This document shows, in pieces, positions 56,385-64,000 of a stretch of DNA of 64,000 nucleotides. Position 1 is the stretch's first letter, and each line of letters starts with the position of its first letter. The DNA is taken from NCBI GenBank assembly GCA_017429765.1, contig JAFROJ010000056.1, positions 78,827-142,826 of the forward strand, written 5' to 3'. The position numbers and the translations under genes are program-made. The notes below the pieces were generated by a model. That model made no database searches and was not told the origin of the DNA. It saw only the letters and a list, made by a program, of their open reading frames with translations. The stretch is from Bacteroidales bacterium (GTDB lineage: Bacteria; Bacteroidota; Bacteroidia; Bacteroidales; UBA932).

Positions 56385-59300
56385 TACTGGTCCCACGACT
56401 TGATCTGGATCTCATCCAGGGTCGTGTCGCAGAAAGAACGGATGAAAGCTGTCGCGAGACGCGCGTTTGTGAAGAGCGGTACATTGAAATCGATGGCCGC
56501 CCTTCTTATTTTGTAGCCGTTGGAGAGCTCCAGCTCGCTGAAGTCTTTAGGAATATTGATCACCATGTCGACCTCCTTGTTCTGGATCATGTCCACGGCC
56601 GGCTTGAACCTTCCCTTGTAGATAGGATTGTCACACTCGCTGGGCCACAGGACCTTGGTCGCTGGAACGCTGTTCTCCACAAGATACTTGTAGGTGCCGC
56701 CTGTCGCGAATAGCTCATAGCCCTCGTCAACCATAAGCTTGCAGGCCCCGAGCATGTCGGCTTTTTGGAGAGGGTCACCCGTGGAAAGCAGGATCCTTTT
56801 CTTCGGAATCCGTTGACCCACAGAGAGAAGGGATTTCAGGATGGCCTCGTTGAGATCGTCCCCAAGGCAGCCAACCTCTCCTGTCGAGCTCATGTCCACA
56901 CCCAGCATAGGATCCGCCTCCTGGAGACGGGCGAAACTGAACTGGGAGGATTTCACGCCCACATAATCAAGGTCGAAAGCGCTCTTCTGGGGCGGCTCGG
57001 GATGGAGTCCGAGCATGACCTTGGTGGCCAGCTCGATGAAATCTATCTTCAGGACTTTGGAGACGAAGGGGAAGCTTCTGGAGGCGCGGAGGTTACATTC
57101 GATGACCTTGATAGCGTTCTCCTTGGCCAGGAACTGGATGTTGAAAGGCCCGGAGATACTCAAGGCCCCGGCTATCGCCCTGGCGATCTTCTTGATCCGG
57201 CGGACGGTCTCGACATAGAGCTTCTGGGGAGGGAACTGGATGGTGGCGTCCCCCGAATGCACGCCGGCGTACTCGATGTGCTCGGAGATGGCGTAGGCGA
57301 TGATCGCTCCCCCGTCGGCGACGGCGTCGAACTCGATTTCCTTCGCCCTCTGGTAGAACTTGCTGATCACGACCGGGTGCTCCTGGGAGACCTCGGACGC
57401 GAGAGACAGGAAATGCCGGAGTTTCTTCTCGTCGTGGCACACGTTCATGGCGGCCCCGGAGAGAACGTAGGAAGGACGGACCAGAACAGGGAACCCGACG
57501 GTCTTGATGAAGTCCTCGACATCCTCCATGGTGGTGAGTTCCTTCCATTCAGGCTGGTCAACCCCGAGGGCGTCCACGATGGTGGAGAACTTGTGCCTGT
57601 CCTCAGCTTTGTCGATGCTCGTGGCCGATGTCCCGAGAATGGGGACATTGTGCTCGCACAGCCTAAGGGCCAGGTTGTTTGGGATCTGGCCTCCCACTGA
57701 CACCACGACCCCGTGGGGGGACTCGAGCTCGATGATGTCCATCACCCTCTCGAAGGTCAGCTCGTCAAAATAGAGCCTGTCGCACTCGTCGTAGTCGGTG
57801 GAGACTGTCTCCGGGTTGTAGTTGATCAGGACTCCCCTGAAACCTTGCTGCTGGATGTTCTTTAGGCAGGTCACCGAGCACCAGTCGAACTCTACCGAGG
57901 AACCGATCCTGTAGGCGCCTGAGCCAAGTACCACGACGGATTTCCCGTCATCCTCATAGGTGATGTCGCTCTTGGTGCCGTTGTAGGTAAGGTAAAGATA
58001 ATTAGTCTTCGCGGGGAACTCGGCGGCCAGGGTGTCAATCTGCTTCACGAACGGCTTTATCCCGAGTCTCTCACGATATTCCCGGACCTTGTCCATGTTG
58101 GCGGCGGAATCGCCTCTGTCCTTCCAGACCGCTCTTTGGATCTGGAAATCGGAGAAGCCCTCCTTTTTGGCCAGCCGCAACAGGTCCTCGGGCAAGTCCT
58201 CGATCTCGTCGTGGAGGCACATCTCCTCGTAGGTCTTGACAATGTTCTCGAGTTTCCCGAGGAACCATTTGTCGATCTTGGTTAGAGAGTGGATCTGGTC
58301 GACGGTGTACCCGGCCCTCATCGCCTTCGAGATGACGAATATCCTGTTGTCGGTGGGTTCCTTCAGGGCGGTGTCAAGATCCTTGACTTGAAGCTCCTTA
58401 TTGCCTACGAAGCCGTGGGCTCCCTGTCCTATCATCCTGAGGCCTTTCTGGATAGCCTCCTCGAAGCTCCGGCCGATCGACATGACCTCGCCGACGGATT
58501 TCATGGACGATCCTATCTTGCGGGACACGCCGTGGAACTTGCTGAGGTCCCAGCGGGGGATCTTGCAGACTATGTAGTCCAGCGCAGGCTCGAAGAAAGC
58601 GGGCGTGGTCTTGGTGACAGAGTTCTTGAGGTCGAACAGGCCGTAGCCAAGACCGAGCTTGGCGGCCACGAAAGCCAATGGATAACCGGTGGCCTTCGAC
58701 GCAAGGGCCGAGGAGCGGCTGAGACGGGCGTTCACCTCTATCACCCTATAGTCCATCGCGTCAGGGTCATAGGCGAACTGCACGTTGCACTCGCCCACTA
58801 TCCCGATGTGACGGACAATCCTGATGGAAAGCTCGCGGAGGAAGTAATAGTCGTTGTTAGAGAGGGTTTGCGAAGGAGCTACGACGATGCTCTCTCCGGT
58901 GTGGATTCCGAGCGGGTCGAAGTTCTCCATATTACAGACCGTGACGCAGTTGTCATAGCAGTCACGGACCACCTCGTACTCTATCTCCTTCCATCCCTTA
59001 AGTGATTTCTCCACAAGGACTTGGGGGGAGAAGGAGAAGGCTTTCTCGCAGATCTCCTCGAGCTGCTCCTCGTTGTCGCAGAATCCTGAGCCCAGTCCCC
59101 CGAGAGCGTAGGCCGCCCGGATGATAAGAGGAAATCCGAGTCTCGCGGCGGCCTCGCGGGCCTCCTCGATGTTCGCCGCGGGTCGGGACTTGATGGTCTT
59201 GACCCCGATCTCGTCGAGCCTCTTGATGAACAGGTCCCTGTCCTCTGTGTCCATGATCGCCTGCACGGGAGTCCCCAGCACGCTGACATCATATTTGTCG

Positions 59301-59620
59301 AGGACACCGTTCTCATACAGCTCGACGCCGCAGTTCAAGGCAGTCTGTCCTCCGAAGGAGAGAAGGATGCCCTGGGGGCGCTCCTTGGCTATCACCTTCT
59401 CGACAAAGAACGGCGTGACGGGGAGGAAATAGATCTTGTCGGCCACTCCCTCAGAGGTCTGGACCGTCGCGATGTTGGGGTTGATAAGGATAGTCTCTAT
59501 CCCCTCCTCGCGCAAAGCCTTGAGAGCCTGGGATCCGGAATAGTCGAACTCTCCAGCCTGACCGATCTTCAAGGCGCCGGACCCGAGCACGAGAACTTTC
59601 TTTATAGCAGTGTTTTTCAT
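56381..59620 (-). CDS. carB: Carbamoyl-phosphate synthase large subunit
   Basis: A 1079-residue CarB with both ATP-grasp halves: the N-terminal carboxyphosphate half ([21 protein letters not shown], then [11 protein letters not shown]) and the C-terminal carbamate half ([31 protein letters not shown]). An MGS-like allosteric domain ([10 protein letters not shown], about 940-1079) ends the protein; in other bacteria it binds UMP or ornithine. It makes carbamoyl phosphate for pyrimidines and arginine. The ATG overlaps the carA stop (ATGA), so expression is coupled and under the carA leader. Confidence 0.97.
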   Translation of the reverse strand: MKNTAIKKVLVLGSGALKIGQAGEFDYSGSQALKALREEGIETILINPNIATVQTSEGVADKIYFLPVTPFFVEKVIAKERPQGILLSFGGQTALNCGVELYENGVLDKYDVSVLGTPVQAIMDTEDRDLFIKRLDEIGVKTIKSRPAANIEEAREAAARLGFPLIIRAAYALGGLGSGFCDNEEQLEEICEKAFSFSPQVLVEKSLKGWKEIEYEVVRDCYDNCVTVCNMENFDPLGIHTGESIVVAPSQTLSNNDYYFLRELSIRIVRHIGIVGECNVQFAYDPDAMDYRVIEVNARLSRSSALASKATGYPLAFVAAKLGLGYGLFDLKNSVTKTTPAFFEPALDYIVCKIPRWDLSKFHGVSRKIGSSMKSVGEVMSIGRSFEEAIQKGLRMIGQGAHGFVGNKELQVKDLDTALKEPTDNRIFVISKAMRAGYTVDQIHSLTKIDKWFLGKLENIVKTYEEMCLHDEIEDLPEDLLRLAKKEGFSDFQIQRAVWKDRGDSAANMDKVREYRERLGIKPFVKQIDTLAAEFPAKTNYLYLTYNGTKSDITYEDDGKSVVVLGSGAYRIGSSVEFDWCSVTCLKNIQQQGFRGVLINYNPETVSTDYDECDRLYFDELTFERVMDIIELESPHGVVVSVGGQIPNNLALRLCEHNVPILGTSATSIDKAEDRHKFSTIVDALGVDQPEWKELTTMEDVEDFIKTVGFPVLVRPSYVLSGAAMNVCHDEKKLRHFLSLASEVSQEHPVVISKFYQRAKEIEFDAVADGGAIIAYAISEHIEYAGVHSGDATIQFPPQKLYVETVRRIKKIARAIAGALSISGPFNIQFLAKENAIKVIECNLRASRSFPFVSKVLKIDFIELATKVMLGLHPEPPQKSAFDLDYVGVKSSQFSFARLQEADPMLGVDMSSTGEVGCLGDDLNEAILKSLLSVGQRIPKKRILLSTGDPLQKADMLGACKLMVDEGYELFATGGTYKYLVENSVPATKVLWPSECDNPIYKGRFKPAVDMIQNKEVDMVINIPKDFSELELSNGYKIRRAAIDFNVPLFTNARLATAFIRSFCDTTLDEIQIKSWDQY

Positions 59621-60693
59621 AACATCACAATGAATTCGTCGAAGAGGAAATTGGTGTCAGTGGGACCGCTGGAAGCCTCCGGGTGGAACTGGACCGAACG
59701 GAAAGGTTTCGTCTTGTGGCGGATCCCCTCGTTAGTGCCGTCATTCATATTCACGAACCAGGGTTCCCAGTCATTGCCGAGTGTCCTGTCGTCAACCGCG
59801 AAACCGTGGTTCTGCGAAGTGATGAAGCAGCGGTCTGTGCCCACCATCCTGACAGGCTGGTTATGGCTGCGATGACCGTACTTGAGTTTGTAGGTGTTGG
59901 CGCCCCCGGCCCTCGCGAGCAGTTGGTTGCCCATGCATATTCCGAAAATGGGCTTGTCGCCCTCCATCGCTTTGCGAAGGTTGGCGACCGTGATGTTGCA
60001 GAACTGGGGGTTTCCGGGGCCGTTGGAGATGAACAGGCCGTCGAAATCCAGGGTGTTGAAATCGAAGTTCCAGGGCACCCGGACCACCTTCACTCCCCTT
60101 TCCATGAAACAGCGGAGGATGTTGTGCTTCACCCCACAGTCGACCATCACGACGGTTTTCGGGCCATCCCCGTAAGTGATCGGTTTGTCACAACTGACAA
60201 GCGCGATCTGGTTGGTGAGGTTCGGGTCGTCGACGGGAAAATCCTTTCTGACGCCCTCCGGTACTATCATTCCCAGCATCGAGCCGCTCTCGCGGAGAGT
60301 CTGGGTGACAGCCCTGGTGTCGATCCCGAATATTCCCGGAATCTTCTGCTCCCTCATCCACTCGTCGAGGCTCTTGACAGCGTCCCAGTGGCTGTAGTCG
60401 AATGAATAGTCGCTGATCACAAGGCCCCTGACCCAAATGCGCTCCGACTCGAAGTTTCGGGATATGCCGTTCTCGTCCGGGCCTTCCTGGGGAACCCCGT
60501 AGTTACCTATCAACGGATAGGTAACAGTCAGGATCTGTCCAGAGTACGAGGGGTCTGTGAGGCTTTCGGGATAGCCGACCATGGCGGTGGAGAAGACCAC
60601 CTCTCCATCGGTCGGGCCCTCGTGGCCGAAGGAGAAGCCATGGAATTCCATCCCGTTCTCCAGTCTCAGTGTGGCGCGTTTTCGTTCTTTCAT
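59617..60693 (-). CDS. carA: Carbamoyl-phosphate synthase small (glutaminase) subunit
   Basis: A 358-residue CarA. The N-terminal domain (LRLENGMEFHGFSFGHEG, GYPESLTDPSYSGQ) is followed by a class I glutamine amidotransferase. The nucleophile Cys is in FGICMGNQLLARAGG, and the His/Glu pair is in VQFHPEASSG. It supplies ammonia to CarB. It is preceded on the minus strand by a 146-nt leader with a small ORF and a terminator hairpin ending 15 nt before the ATG, which suggests control by attenuation. No regulator gene for it is in the window. Confidence 0.96.
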   Translation of the reverse strand: MKERKRATLRLENGMEFHGFSFGHEGPTDGEVVFSTAMVGYPESLTDPSYSGQILTVTYPLIGNYGVPQEGPDENGISRNFESERIWVRGLVISDYSFDYSHWDAVKSLDEWMREQKIPGIFGIDTRAVTQTLRESGSMLGMIVPEGVRKDFPVDDPNLTNQIALVSCDKPITYGDGPKTVVMVDCGVKHNILRCFMERGVKVVRVPWNFDFNTLDFDGLFISNGPGNPQFCNITVANLRKAMEGDKPIFGICMGNQLLARAGGANTYKLKYGHRSHNQPVRMVGTDRCFITSQNHGFAVDDRTLGNDWEPWFVNMNDGTNEGIRHKTKPFRSVQFHPEASSGPTDTNFLFDEFIVML

Positions 60694-60707
60694 CTCGTCT
60701 TCTCGCT

Positions 60708-60745
60708 AAAAAAACCGACCATCTCAAACAATGATGAAATGGTCG
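60708..60745 (-). terminator. Attenuator hairpin in the carAB leader
   Basis: On the minus strand, CGACCATTTCA (60745-60735) and TGAGATGGTCG (60726-60716) form an 11-bp stem with one G-T pair and an 8-nt loop. G and then seven T (60714-60708) follow. This is a textbook intrinsic terminator placed 15 nt before the carA ATG. There is no upstream minus-strand gene to terminate; mnmE is divergent. It therefore most likely controls read-through into carA-carB. Confidence 0.8.
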
Positions 60746-60810
60746 TCGGGAAAAGTGAAACGAACGTCCAGCGAAGCGTCCGGCTGGGCGACTAAGGCAA
60801 GCGGTATCAT
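60724..60810 (-). CDS. Candidate carAB leader peptide, 28 codons
   Basis: An ATG at 60810 opens a 28-codon frame that begins MIPLALVAQPD and ends in PDDHFIIV with TGA at 60726-60724. The stop codon is the first triplet of the 3' arm of the attenuator hairpin, so a ribosome at the end of the ORF would cover the 5' arm and keep the terminator from forming. Just before the hairpin, the codons GTT CGT TTC ACT TTT are U-rich. The same layout of U-rich leader codons, ORF running into the terminator, and a pyrimidine gene next is known for E. coli pyrBI. No coding conservation could be tested. Confidence 0.6.
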   Translation of the reverse strand: MIPLALVAQPDASLDVRFTFPDDHFIIV

Positions 60811-60845
60811 GACGGCGCCAAACATAGGAAGTTCGTTTATCTTGG

Positions 60846-60853
60846 CAAATTTA
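60846..60853 (-). promoter_or_regulatory. -7 box of carAB leader transcript
   Basis: TAAATTTG on the minus strand predicts a start near 60839, 29 nt before the leader ORF. CAAA (plus, 60879-60882) would be a -33 element but sits 25 nt away, too far for consensus. On the plus strand TAATTTCG (60866-60873), with CTTG 21 nt upstream, may serve mnmE, so the two promoters overlap. Confidence 0.5.
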
Positions 60854-60891
60854 CAAAATTTCGCGTAATTTCGTCTACCAAAGCGAATAAT

Positions 60892-62307
60892 ATGAATTAT
60901 TCCTCATTCGAAGACACCATCGCCGCCCCGGCCACAATTCCCGGAACCGGTGCCGTCACCATTGTCCGGATCAGCGGACCCGAGGCTGTCGCGATCGCCG
61001 GGAAGATAGTTAAGTGTAAAACGAGATCACTTGAGGCAAGTGACGGTTATTCAGTTAGATACGGATTAGTTTGCCGTGAGGATGGCTCTATAGTTGATGA
61101 GGTGCTTGCCACAGTGTTCAGGGCACCTCATTCCTACACTGGAGAGGACTCTGTCGAGATCTCCTGCCACGCCTCATCCTATGTGGCCTCCGAGATTCTG
61201 CGGTTGCTCTGCGACTCTGGGGCGAGGATGGCGGAGGCAGGTGAGTTCACTCGTAGGGCTTTTGTTAATGGCAAAATGGATCTCGCTCAGGCAGAGGCTG
61301 TAGCGGACGTCATCTCATCCTCCAGTTCAGCTTCTTTGAGAGTGGCGATGAACCAACTTAGGGGTGGTTACTCATCAGAATTGAAGGATATCCGTGAGCG
61401 GCTTTTGGAGTTGGCGTCGCTGCTGGAACTTGAGTTGGATTTCTCTGAGGAGGACGTCGAGTTCGCCGACAGGGAGAAACTGTCTCTTTTGCTTGATGAG
61501 GTGATTGGCCACGTCTCCTCCCTCGCCTATTCTTTCCGTCAAGGCAACGCTATCCGCAACGGAGTGCCGGTGGCGATTGTCGGGGCCGTGAACGCCGGGA
61601 AAAGCACATTGTTGAACACGCTTCTCGGAGATGACCGGGCGATTGTCTCTGATATTCCTGGCACCACCCGGGACACGGTCGAGGAGACCATGACTTTGGA
61701 CGGGATACTATTCAGGTTCATCGACACCGCCGGGCTTCGTTCCGCCACCGACGAGATAGAGAGAATCGGTGTCTCACGTTCATTGAAGAAGCTCTCAGAG
61801 GCTTCCATCGTCTTGGCTGTCCTCGATTCCACCGCCTCGGAGGAAGAGAACGAGGCTATAATTTCTGACATAGTCTCTAAGATTGATTTCGAGTCCCAGA
61901 AATTGTTCGTTTTGCTGAATAAAGTGGACATTTTGGCGCCTAACATAAATGTTAAGCTTTTAAACAAGAGTGTTTCTTCTTCCGGTTCAAAGGTAGTTAA
62001 GTTATATATTTCCGCTAAAGAAGGTTTTGGTCTTGATTCGCTGAAAAAAGAGCTTGTCTCGACCCAAAAAGACCTTTCTTCGGATTTTGACAATACGATT
62101 GTAACCAATCTCAGGCACTACGAGGCCCTTCGGAAGGCTGTTTCCGCCCTTGAGAATGTACGTTCGTCGATGGCTCTGGGGCTCACTCCCGACCTCCTCG
62201 CCGAGGACCTGCGTGACGCCCTCCGTCACCTCGGCTCCATCACCGGCGAAGTCACCCCCGACGAAGTGCTGGGACAGATCTTCGGGAGATTCTGCATCGG
62301 AAAGTAG
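60892..62307 (+). CDS. mnmE: tRNA modification GTPase MnmE (TrmE)
   Basis: A 471-residue MnmE. The N-terminal folate-binding domain (DTIAAPATIPGTGAVTIVRISGP, HVS-type loop YTGEDSVEISCH) is followed by a helical domain. The inserted G domain has G1 GAVNAGKST, G3 DTAG and G4 NKVD. It ends in the catalytic C-terminus GRFCIGK with the conserved Cys. With MnmG it makes the cmnm5 modification of wobble uridine. Towards its 3' half codon use drifts to AT-rich codons (61850-62100), but the protein is complete. It is the last core gene before the AT-rich accessory island. Confidence 0.95.
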   Translation: MNYSSFEDTIAAPATIPGTGAVTIVRISGPEAVAIAGKIVKCKTRSLEASDGYSVRYGLVCREDGSIVDEVLATVFRAPHSYTGEDSVEISCHASSYVASEILRLLCDSGARMAEAGEFTRRAFVNGKMDLAQAEAVADVISSSSSASLRVAMNQLRGGYSSELKDIRERLLELASLLELELDFSEEDVEFADREKLSLLLDEVIGHVSSLAYSFRQGNAIRNGVPVAIVGAVNAGKSTLLNTLLGDDRAIVSDIPGTTRDTVEETMTLDGILFRFIDTAGLRSATDEIERIGVSRSLKKLSEASIVLAVLDSTASEEENEAIISDIVSKIDFESQKLFVLLNKVDILAPNINVKLLNKSVSSSGSKVVKLYISAKEGFGLDSLKKELVSTQKDLSSDFDNTIVTNLRHYEALRKAVSALENVRSSMALGLTPDLLAEDLRDALRHLGSITGEVTPDEVLGQIFGRFCIGK

Positions 62308-62357
62308 ATTATACCACCTAACTAATTGATAATCAATCATAGGTGAGCAATTTAGCA

Positions 62358-62365
62358 TAAATTTG
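62358..62365 (+). promoter_or_regulatory. -7 box ahead of candidate RNA upstream of Abi_2
   Basis: TAAATTTG would place the first transcribed base near 62372, at the foot of the CTGCACAAC/GTTGTGCAG stem. The -33 element is not visible. Confidence 0.4.
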
Positions 62366-62371
62366 CACAAC

Positions 62372-62448
62372 CACTGCACAACATAATTTAGATGCAGGCT
62401 GATAAAATTTCGATAAACCATTTAAAAAGGTTGATTTCGGTTGTGCAG
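62372..62448 (+). ncRNA. Candidate structured small RNA upstream of Abi_2
   Basis: CTGCACAAC (62374-62382) pairs perfectly with GTTGTGCAG (62440-62448), enclosing 57 nt that can form an inner AACC/GGTT hairpin. A -7 box ends 7 nt before the predicted start. The position just before an AbiF-like gene is suggestive, because RNA antitoxins are reported for that family. Transcription and the 3' end are not shown by sequence, so this is a hypothesis. Confidence 0.35.
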
Positions 62449-62554
62449 CCGTTCAAGATTGCAGGAGTTTTCGCGAGATTTCAATGCTATGGCGTGGCGT
62501 GTTCCGGGCTCGTTCGCGGGACCTTCTTTGCTCGTTTGGCCTCATATAAAAATA

Positions 62555-62586
62555 CTTGTCGAGTCGGCAATAATTGAGTAAATTTG
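62555..62586 (+). promoter_or_regulatory. Promoter of the Abi_2 gene
   Basis: CTTG (62555-62558), one base from TTTG, is separated by 20 nt from TAAATTTG (62579-62586). The transcript would start near 62593, 13 nt before the ATG at 62606. Confidence 0.6.
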
Positions 62587-62605
62587 CAGAAATTTTGGAT
62601 ACAAT

Positions 62606-63571
62606 ATGAGGACTTACTCAAAGCCAGCTCTCACCATAGAACAACAGATTGCCCTCCTGGAGTCAAGAGGGCTGTCAATTCCTGACCATGAGCGTGCGGT
62701 ACGGCATCTCTCGAACATCAGTTATTATAGGCTGAGTGCGTATATGCTCCCCTACCGCGTTCTCGATGCATCCGGTAATTATTTGGACCAGTTTGTTCCC
62801 GGGGCCACATGGGATGATGTTTACAATCTTTATAAGTTTGACCGCAAGCTGAGGCTACTTGTATTTGATGCGATTGAAAGAATAGAAATCGCCCTCCGAA
62901 CTCAGGTGATTTATCAGTTGAGCCATAAATACGGTCCTCACTGGCAAGATCAGGGAGCAATTTTCCAACCTCCTTATTACATCCCAAAGACAGGACGCAC
63001 ATATGATGTCTTTCAAGATATTCAGAAGCATATCAACGATGAGTTGAATAAGAATAAGAAGGTCAATTTTATCGAACACTACCTTAATACTTATGATACT
63101 CCACCGACTCCTCCAAGTTGGATGAGTGTAGAACTCCTTTATTTTAGCGAATTGTCGAAGATCTGCCAGAATCTTAAACTCCGAAAAGACAGGACGGATT
63201 TGGCGAATGCTTTCGGTCTCAAGGATGACAAGGTGTTCTGCTCATGGCTCCACACATTGAACTACATTAGAAATATTTGCGCCCATCACTCAAGGCTTTG
63301 GAACATATTGCTTGACATCACGCCTACAAAATACCTCAATAAGGATAAAAGCAAAGTCTGGCTAACTGATACCGAAGTAAAGACTGCCCAGAGTTCGAAG
63401 TTATACTATACTTTATGCATTATCCTCTATTTGCTCCAAACAGTTAATCCAAAGACAAAGTTCCGCCAGCATTTCAAAGATTTATTGGCAAAATACCCGA
63501 AAGTCAACGTCGGATACATGGGGTTCCCTGCTGGCTGGGAAACACACCCGCTGTGGCAAAATCCAAAATAA
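62606..63571 (+). CDS. Abi_2 (AbiD/AbiF-like) HEPN abortive-infection protein
   Basis: A 321-residue protein of the Abi_2 family. The N-terminus has ALTIEQQIALLESRGL and LSNISYYRLSAYMLPYR, followed by a helical core (LYKFDRKLRLLVFDAIERIEIALRTQV). The HEPN RNase motif R-x4-H appears in RNICAHHSRLWN (about residues 221-232). AbiF-like proteins abort phage infection, apparently as RNA-cutting toxins; recent work links them with RNA antitoxins and with the ancestry of Cas13. The codons are visibly more AT-rich than those of the core genes, and an IS lies 300 nt downstream, which supports horizontal gain. It stands alone, with no protein antitoxin beside it. Confidence 0.9.
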   Translation: MRTYSKPALTIEQQIALLESRGLSIPDHERAVRHLSNISYYRLSAYMLPYRVLDASGNYLDQFVPGATWDDVYNLYKFDRKLRLLVFDAIERIEIALRTQVIYQLSHKYGPHWQDQGAIFQPPYYIPKTGRTYDVFQDIQKHINDELNKNKKVNFIEHYLNTYDTPPTPPSWMSVELLYFSELSKICQNLKLRKDRTDLANAFGLKDDKVFCSWLHTLNYIRNICAHHSRLWNILLDITPTKYLNKDKSKVWLTDTEVKTAQSSKLYYTLCIILYLLQTVNPKTKFRQHFKDLLAKYPKVNVGYMGFPAGWETHPLWQNPK

Positions 63572-63572
63572 T

Positions 63573-63603
63573 TTTGGTTTTTAAAGAAAAAGCCTTATTT
63601 TTG
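63573..63603 (+). promoter_or_regulatory. Consensus promoter directly after the Abi_2 stop
   Basis: TTTG (63573-63576), 19 nt, and TATTTTTG (63596-63603) match the Bacteroidota consensus in full. The next 230 nt contain no gene, so the transcript would be non-coding. Confidence 0.7.
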
Positions 63604-63609
63604 CATCAC

Positions 63610-63765
63610 TAATCGAAAGTTCTAATAACTAGAGATAATAAGCCCTTCAGGCGCGTCGCAAGACAGCATACTTGAGGGGCGTTCTTAATTTTAGGCCTCT
63701 CCGGCTAGCCTTTTCCTGAGATTTCGATCAATAAGAAACCCTCCGGCATCTTTACGACGGCGGAG
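63610..63765 (+). ncRNA. Candidate structured non-coding RNA downstream of Abi_2
   Basis: The start is inferred from the consensus promoter at 63573-63603. ATCGAAA (63612-63618) pairs with TTTCGAT (63722-63728) as a closing stem. Inside, nine pairs join 63642-63650 with 63672-63680 (two G-U). At its tip a GUC-GCAA-GAC hairpin (63655-63664) has a GNRA tetraloop and can gain two pairs below a bulged A. A separate hairpin CCCTCCG/CGGAGGG follows the closing stem, but no T-run is next to it on this strand. I do not recognise a known RNA class. Confidence 0.45.
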
Positions 63766-63841
63766 GGTAACGACTGGATTTGACACCGACGGGTTAATGG
63801 ACAATTAGTAGGATGGAATCCTTGCAAGTGATTGATTTCCT

Positions 63842-63849
63842 TATCTTTG
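63842..63849 (+). promoter_or_regulatory. -7 box just outside the IS element
   Basis: TATCTTTG is a full TAnnTTTG match. An ATG with two Lys codons (63867) lies 18 nt after the box and runs straight into the IS end, so the box may once have driven the gene now interrupted, or may drive the transposase. CTTG at 17-nt spacing is a poor -33. Confidence 0.4.
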
Positions 63850-63882
63850 CAAAGATTATCATTGTTATGGTAAAAAAAATGC

Positions 63883-64000
63883 TGGGGTGCCCCGAAAAAC
63901 TTGGACATAAAACGAAAGGATTATGCCAGAGTTAAAGAGATCAGTGAGCACACAAGTGAAAATCAAGGTAATCCGTGCTATTGAGTCTGGAATCAGGATG
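63883..64000 (+). mobile_element. Left end of an IS3-like insertion sequence, truncated by window edge
   Basis: A likely terminal inverted repeat begins TGGGGTGCCCC and ends CTTGGACA (63883-63907), the TG start and the TTGGACA end being typical of IS3-family ends as I know them. A transposase-like frame starts 16 nt later. The right end and target duplication are outside the window, so family assignment is tentative. Confidence 0.55.
63923..64000 (+). CDS. Transposase OrfA-like HTH protein, 3' end outside window
   Basis: Only 26 codons are visible from ATG 63923: the segment VKIKVIRAIESGIRM resembles the first helix of an IS3-type OrfA helix-turn-helix domain. The frame is open at the window edge. 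The family call relies on this short stretch and on the inverted repeat just upstream. Confidence 0.5.
   Translation, partial: MPELKRSVSTQVKIKVIRAIESGIRM

Larger units (their letters stand above)
62308..62605. other. AT-rich gap between mnmE and the Abi_2 gene
   Basis: No gene is supported. A 61-codon frame (62392-62577) has no recognisable content. The gap holds two TAAATTTG boxes (62358-62365, 62579-62586), a 9-bp inverted repeat that may fold a small RNA, and a GC-richer patch near 62490-62530 with a weak five-bp hairpin. Confidence 0.5.
63572..63882. other. Non-coding gap between Abi_2 and the IS element
   Basis: I find no supported gene. The gap holds the promoter and candidate RNA listed separately, and a CCCTCCG/CGGAGGG hairpin in the 63751-63780 region which, on the minus strand, precedes TTTCTTATT and could be a terminator there. 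It ends with a TATCTTTG box followed by an ATG interrupted by the IS. Confidence 0.5.

Noticed and set aside
63648-63671. Resemblance of the candidate RNA tip to SRP RNA domain IV (UCAGG ... GCAA ... AGCA)
   Set aside because: In SRP RNA three pairs separate CAGG from the tetraloop on the 5' side; here six nucleotides intervene, so the symmetric loop cannot form.
63705-63908. A 67-codon minus-strand frame near the right end
   Set aside because: It crosses the candidate RNA, the promoter box and the IS end, so it cannot be one natural gene; part of it is the reverse reading of a structured RNA candidate.

Overview
The window is chromosomal DNA from a fairly GC-rich member of the Bacteroidales (Bacteroidota). 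The evidence is a SusC-type TonB receptor, a minimal TatA/TatC pair, a PPi-type phosphofructokinase (GGDD motif), a putative LptD with a long Ser/Asp-rich N-terminus, a GIN-domain protein, a DUF3467 protein, and repeated TAnnTTTG -7 promoter boxes, twice with TTTG exactly 19 nt upstream. I cannot fix the genus. Genes are tightly packed, often with 4-nt ATGA overlaps or overlapping convergent stops. I saw no rRNA, tRNA or CRISPR array.

Layout. 1-3.9 kb: end of a TonB receptor, then a minus-strand operon DUF3467-kdsC-maf. 3.9-12 kb: plus-strand valS, thioesterase, tatA-tatC, ABC-F ATPase, GIN-domain protein and M19 dipeptidase, closed by a 12-bp inverted-repeat terminator. 12-14.8 kb: minus-strand pyrD-cinA and an XRE regulator, followed by a 0.4-kb AT-rich non-coding stretch. 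15.2-20 kb: plus-strand queA, acyltransferase, Na+/Ca2+ exchanger and thrC. 20-27 kb: rarA, flavodiiron protein, rlmD, a TamA/BamA-like lipoprotein and a TrmH-type methyltransferase. 27-33 kb: a receiver/PEP-synthase-like fusion with a cytosolic GH13 enzyme, facing a phosphofructokinase broken by one in-frame TAG. 33-42 kb: ligA, yihY, relA/spoT, an Ig-like lipoprotein, a PorT-like barrel and ispG. 42-50 kb: minus-strand rsfS-ftsH-cdsA-psd and dnaA-pepD-rpe operons, with birA between them. 50-62 kb: amidase, lptD, rho, carA-carB and mnmE. 62-64 kb: an AT-rich accessory island with an Abi_2/AbiF-like HEPN protein, two candidate structured RNAs and the left end of an IS3-like element.

Most genes are core housekeeping: translation (valS, queA, rlmD, trmH, mnmE, rsfS), envelope biogenesis (kdsC, lptD, TamA-like, amidase, psd, cdsA, tat), replication and repair (dnaA, ligA, rarA), pyrimidine synthesis (carAB, pyrD), isoprenoids (ispG), stringent response (relA/spoT), transcription termination (rho) and central carbon metabolism.

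The points most worth a second look are: (1) the carAB leader, where a 28-codon ORF ends inside a terminator hairpin just before carA, an arrangement like E. coli pyrBI attenuation; (2) the Abi_2 island with two promoter-linked structured RNA candidates; (3) the in-frame amber codon in an otherwise intact phosphofructokinase; (4) the 975-residue fusion of receiver domains to a PEP-synthase ATP-grasp domain without the phosphohistidine domain.
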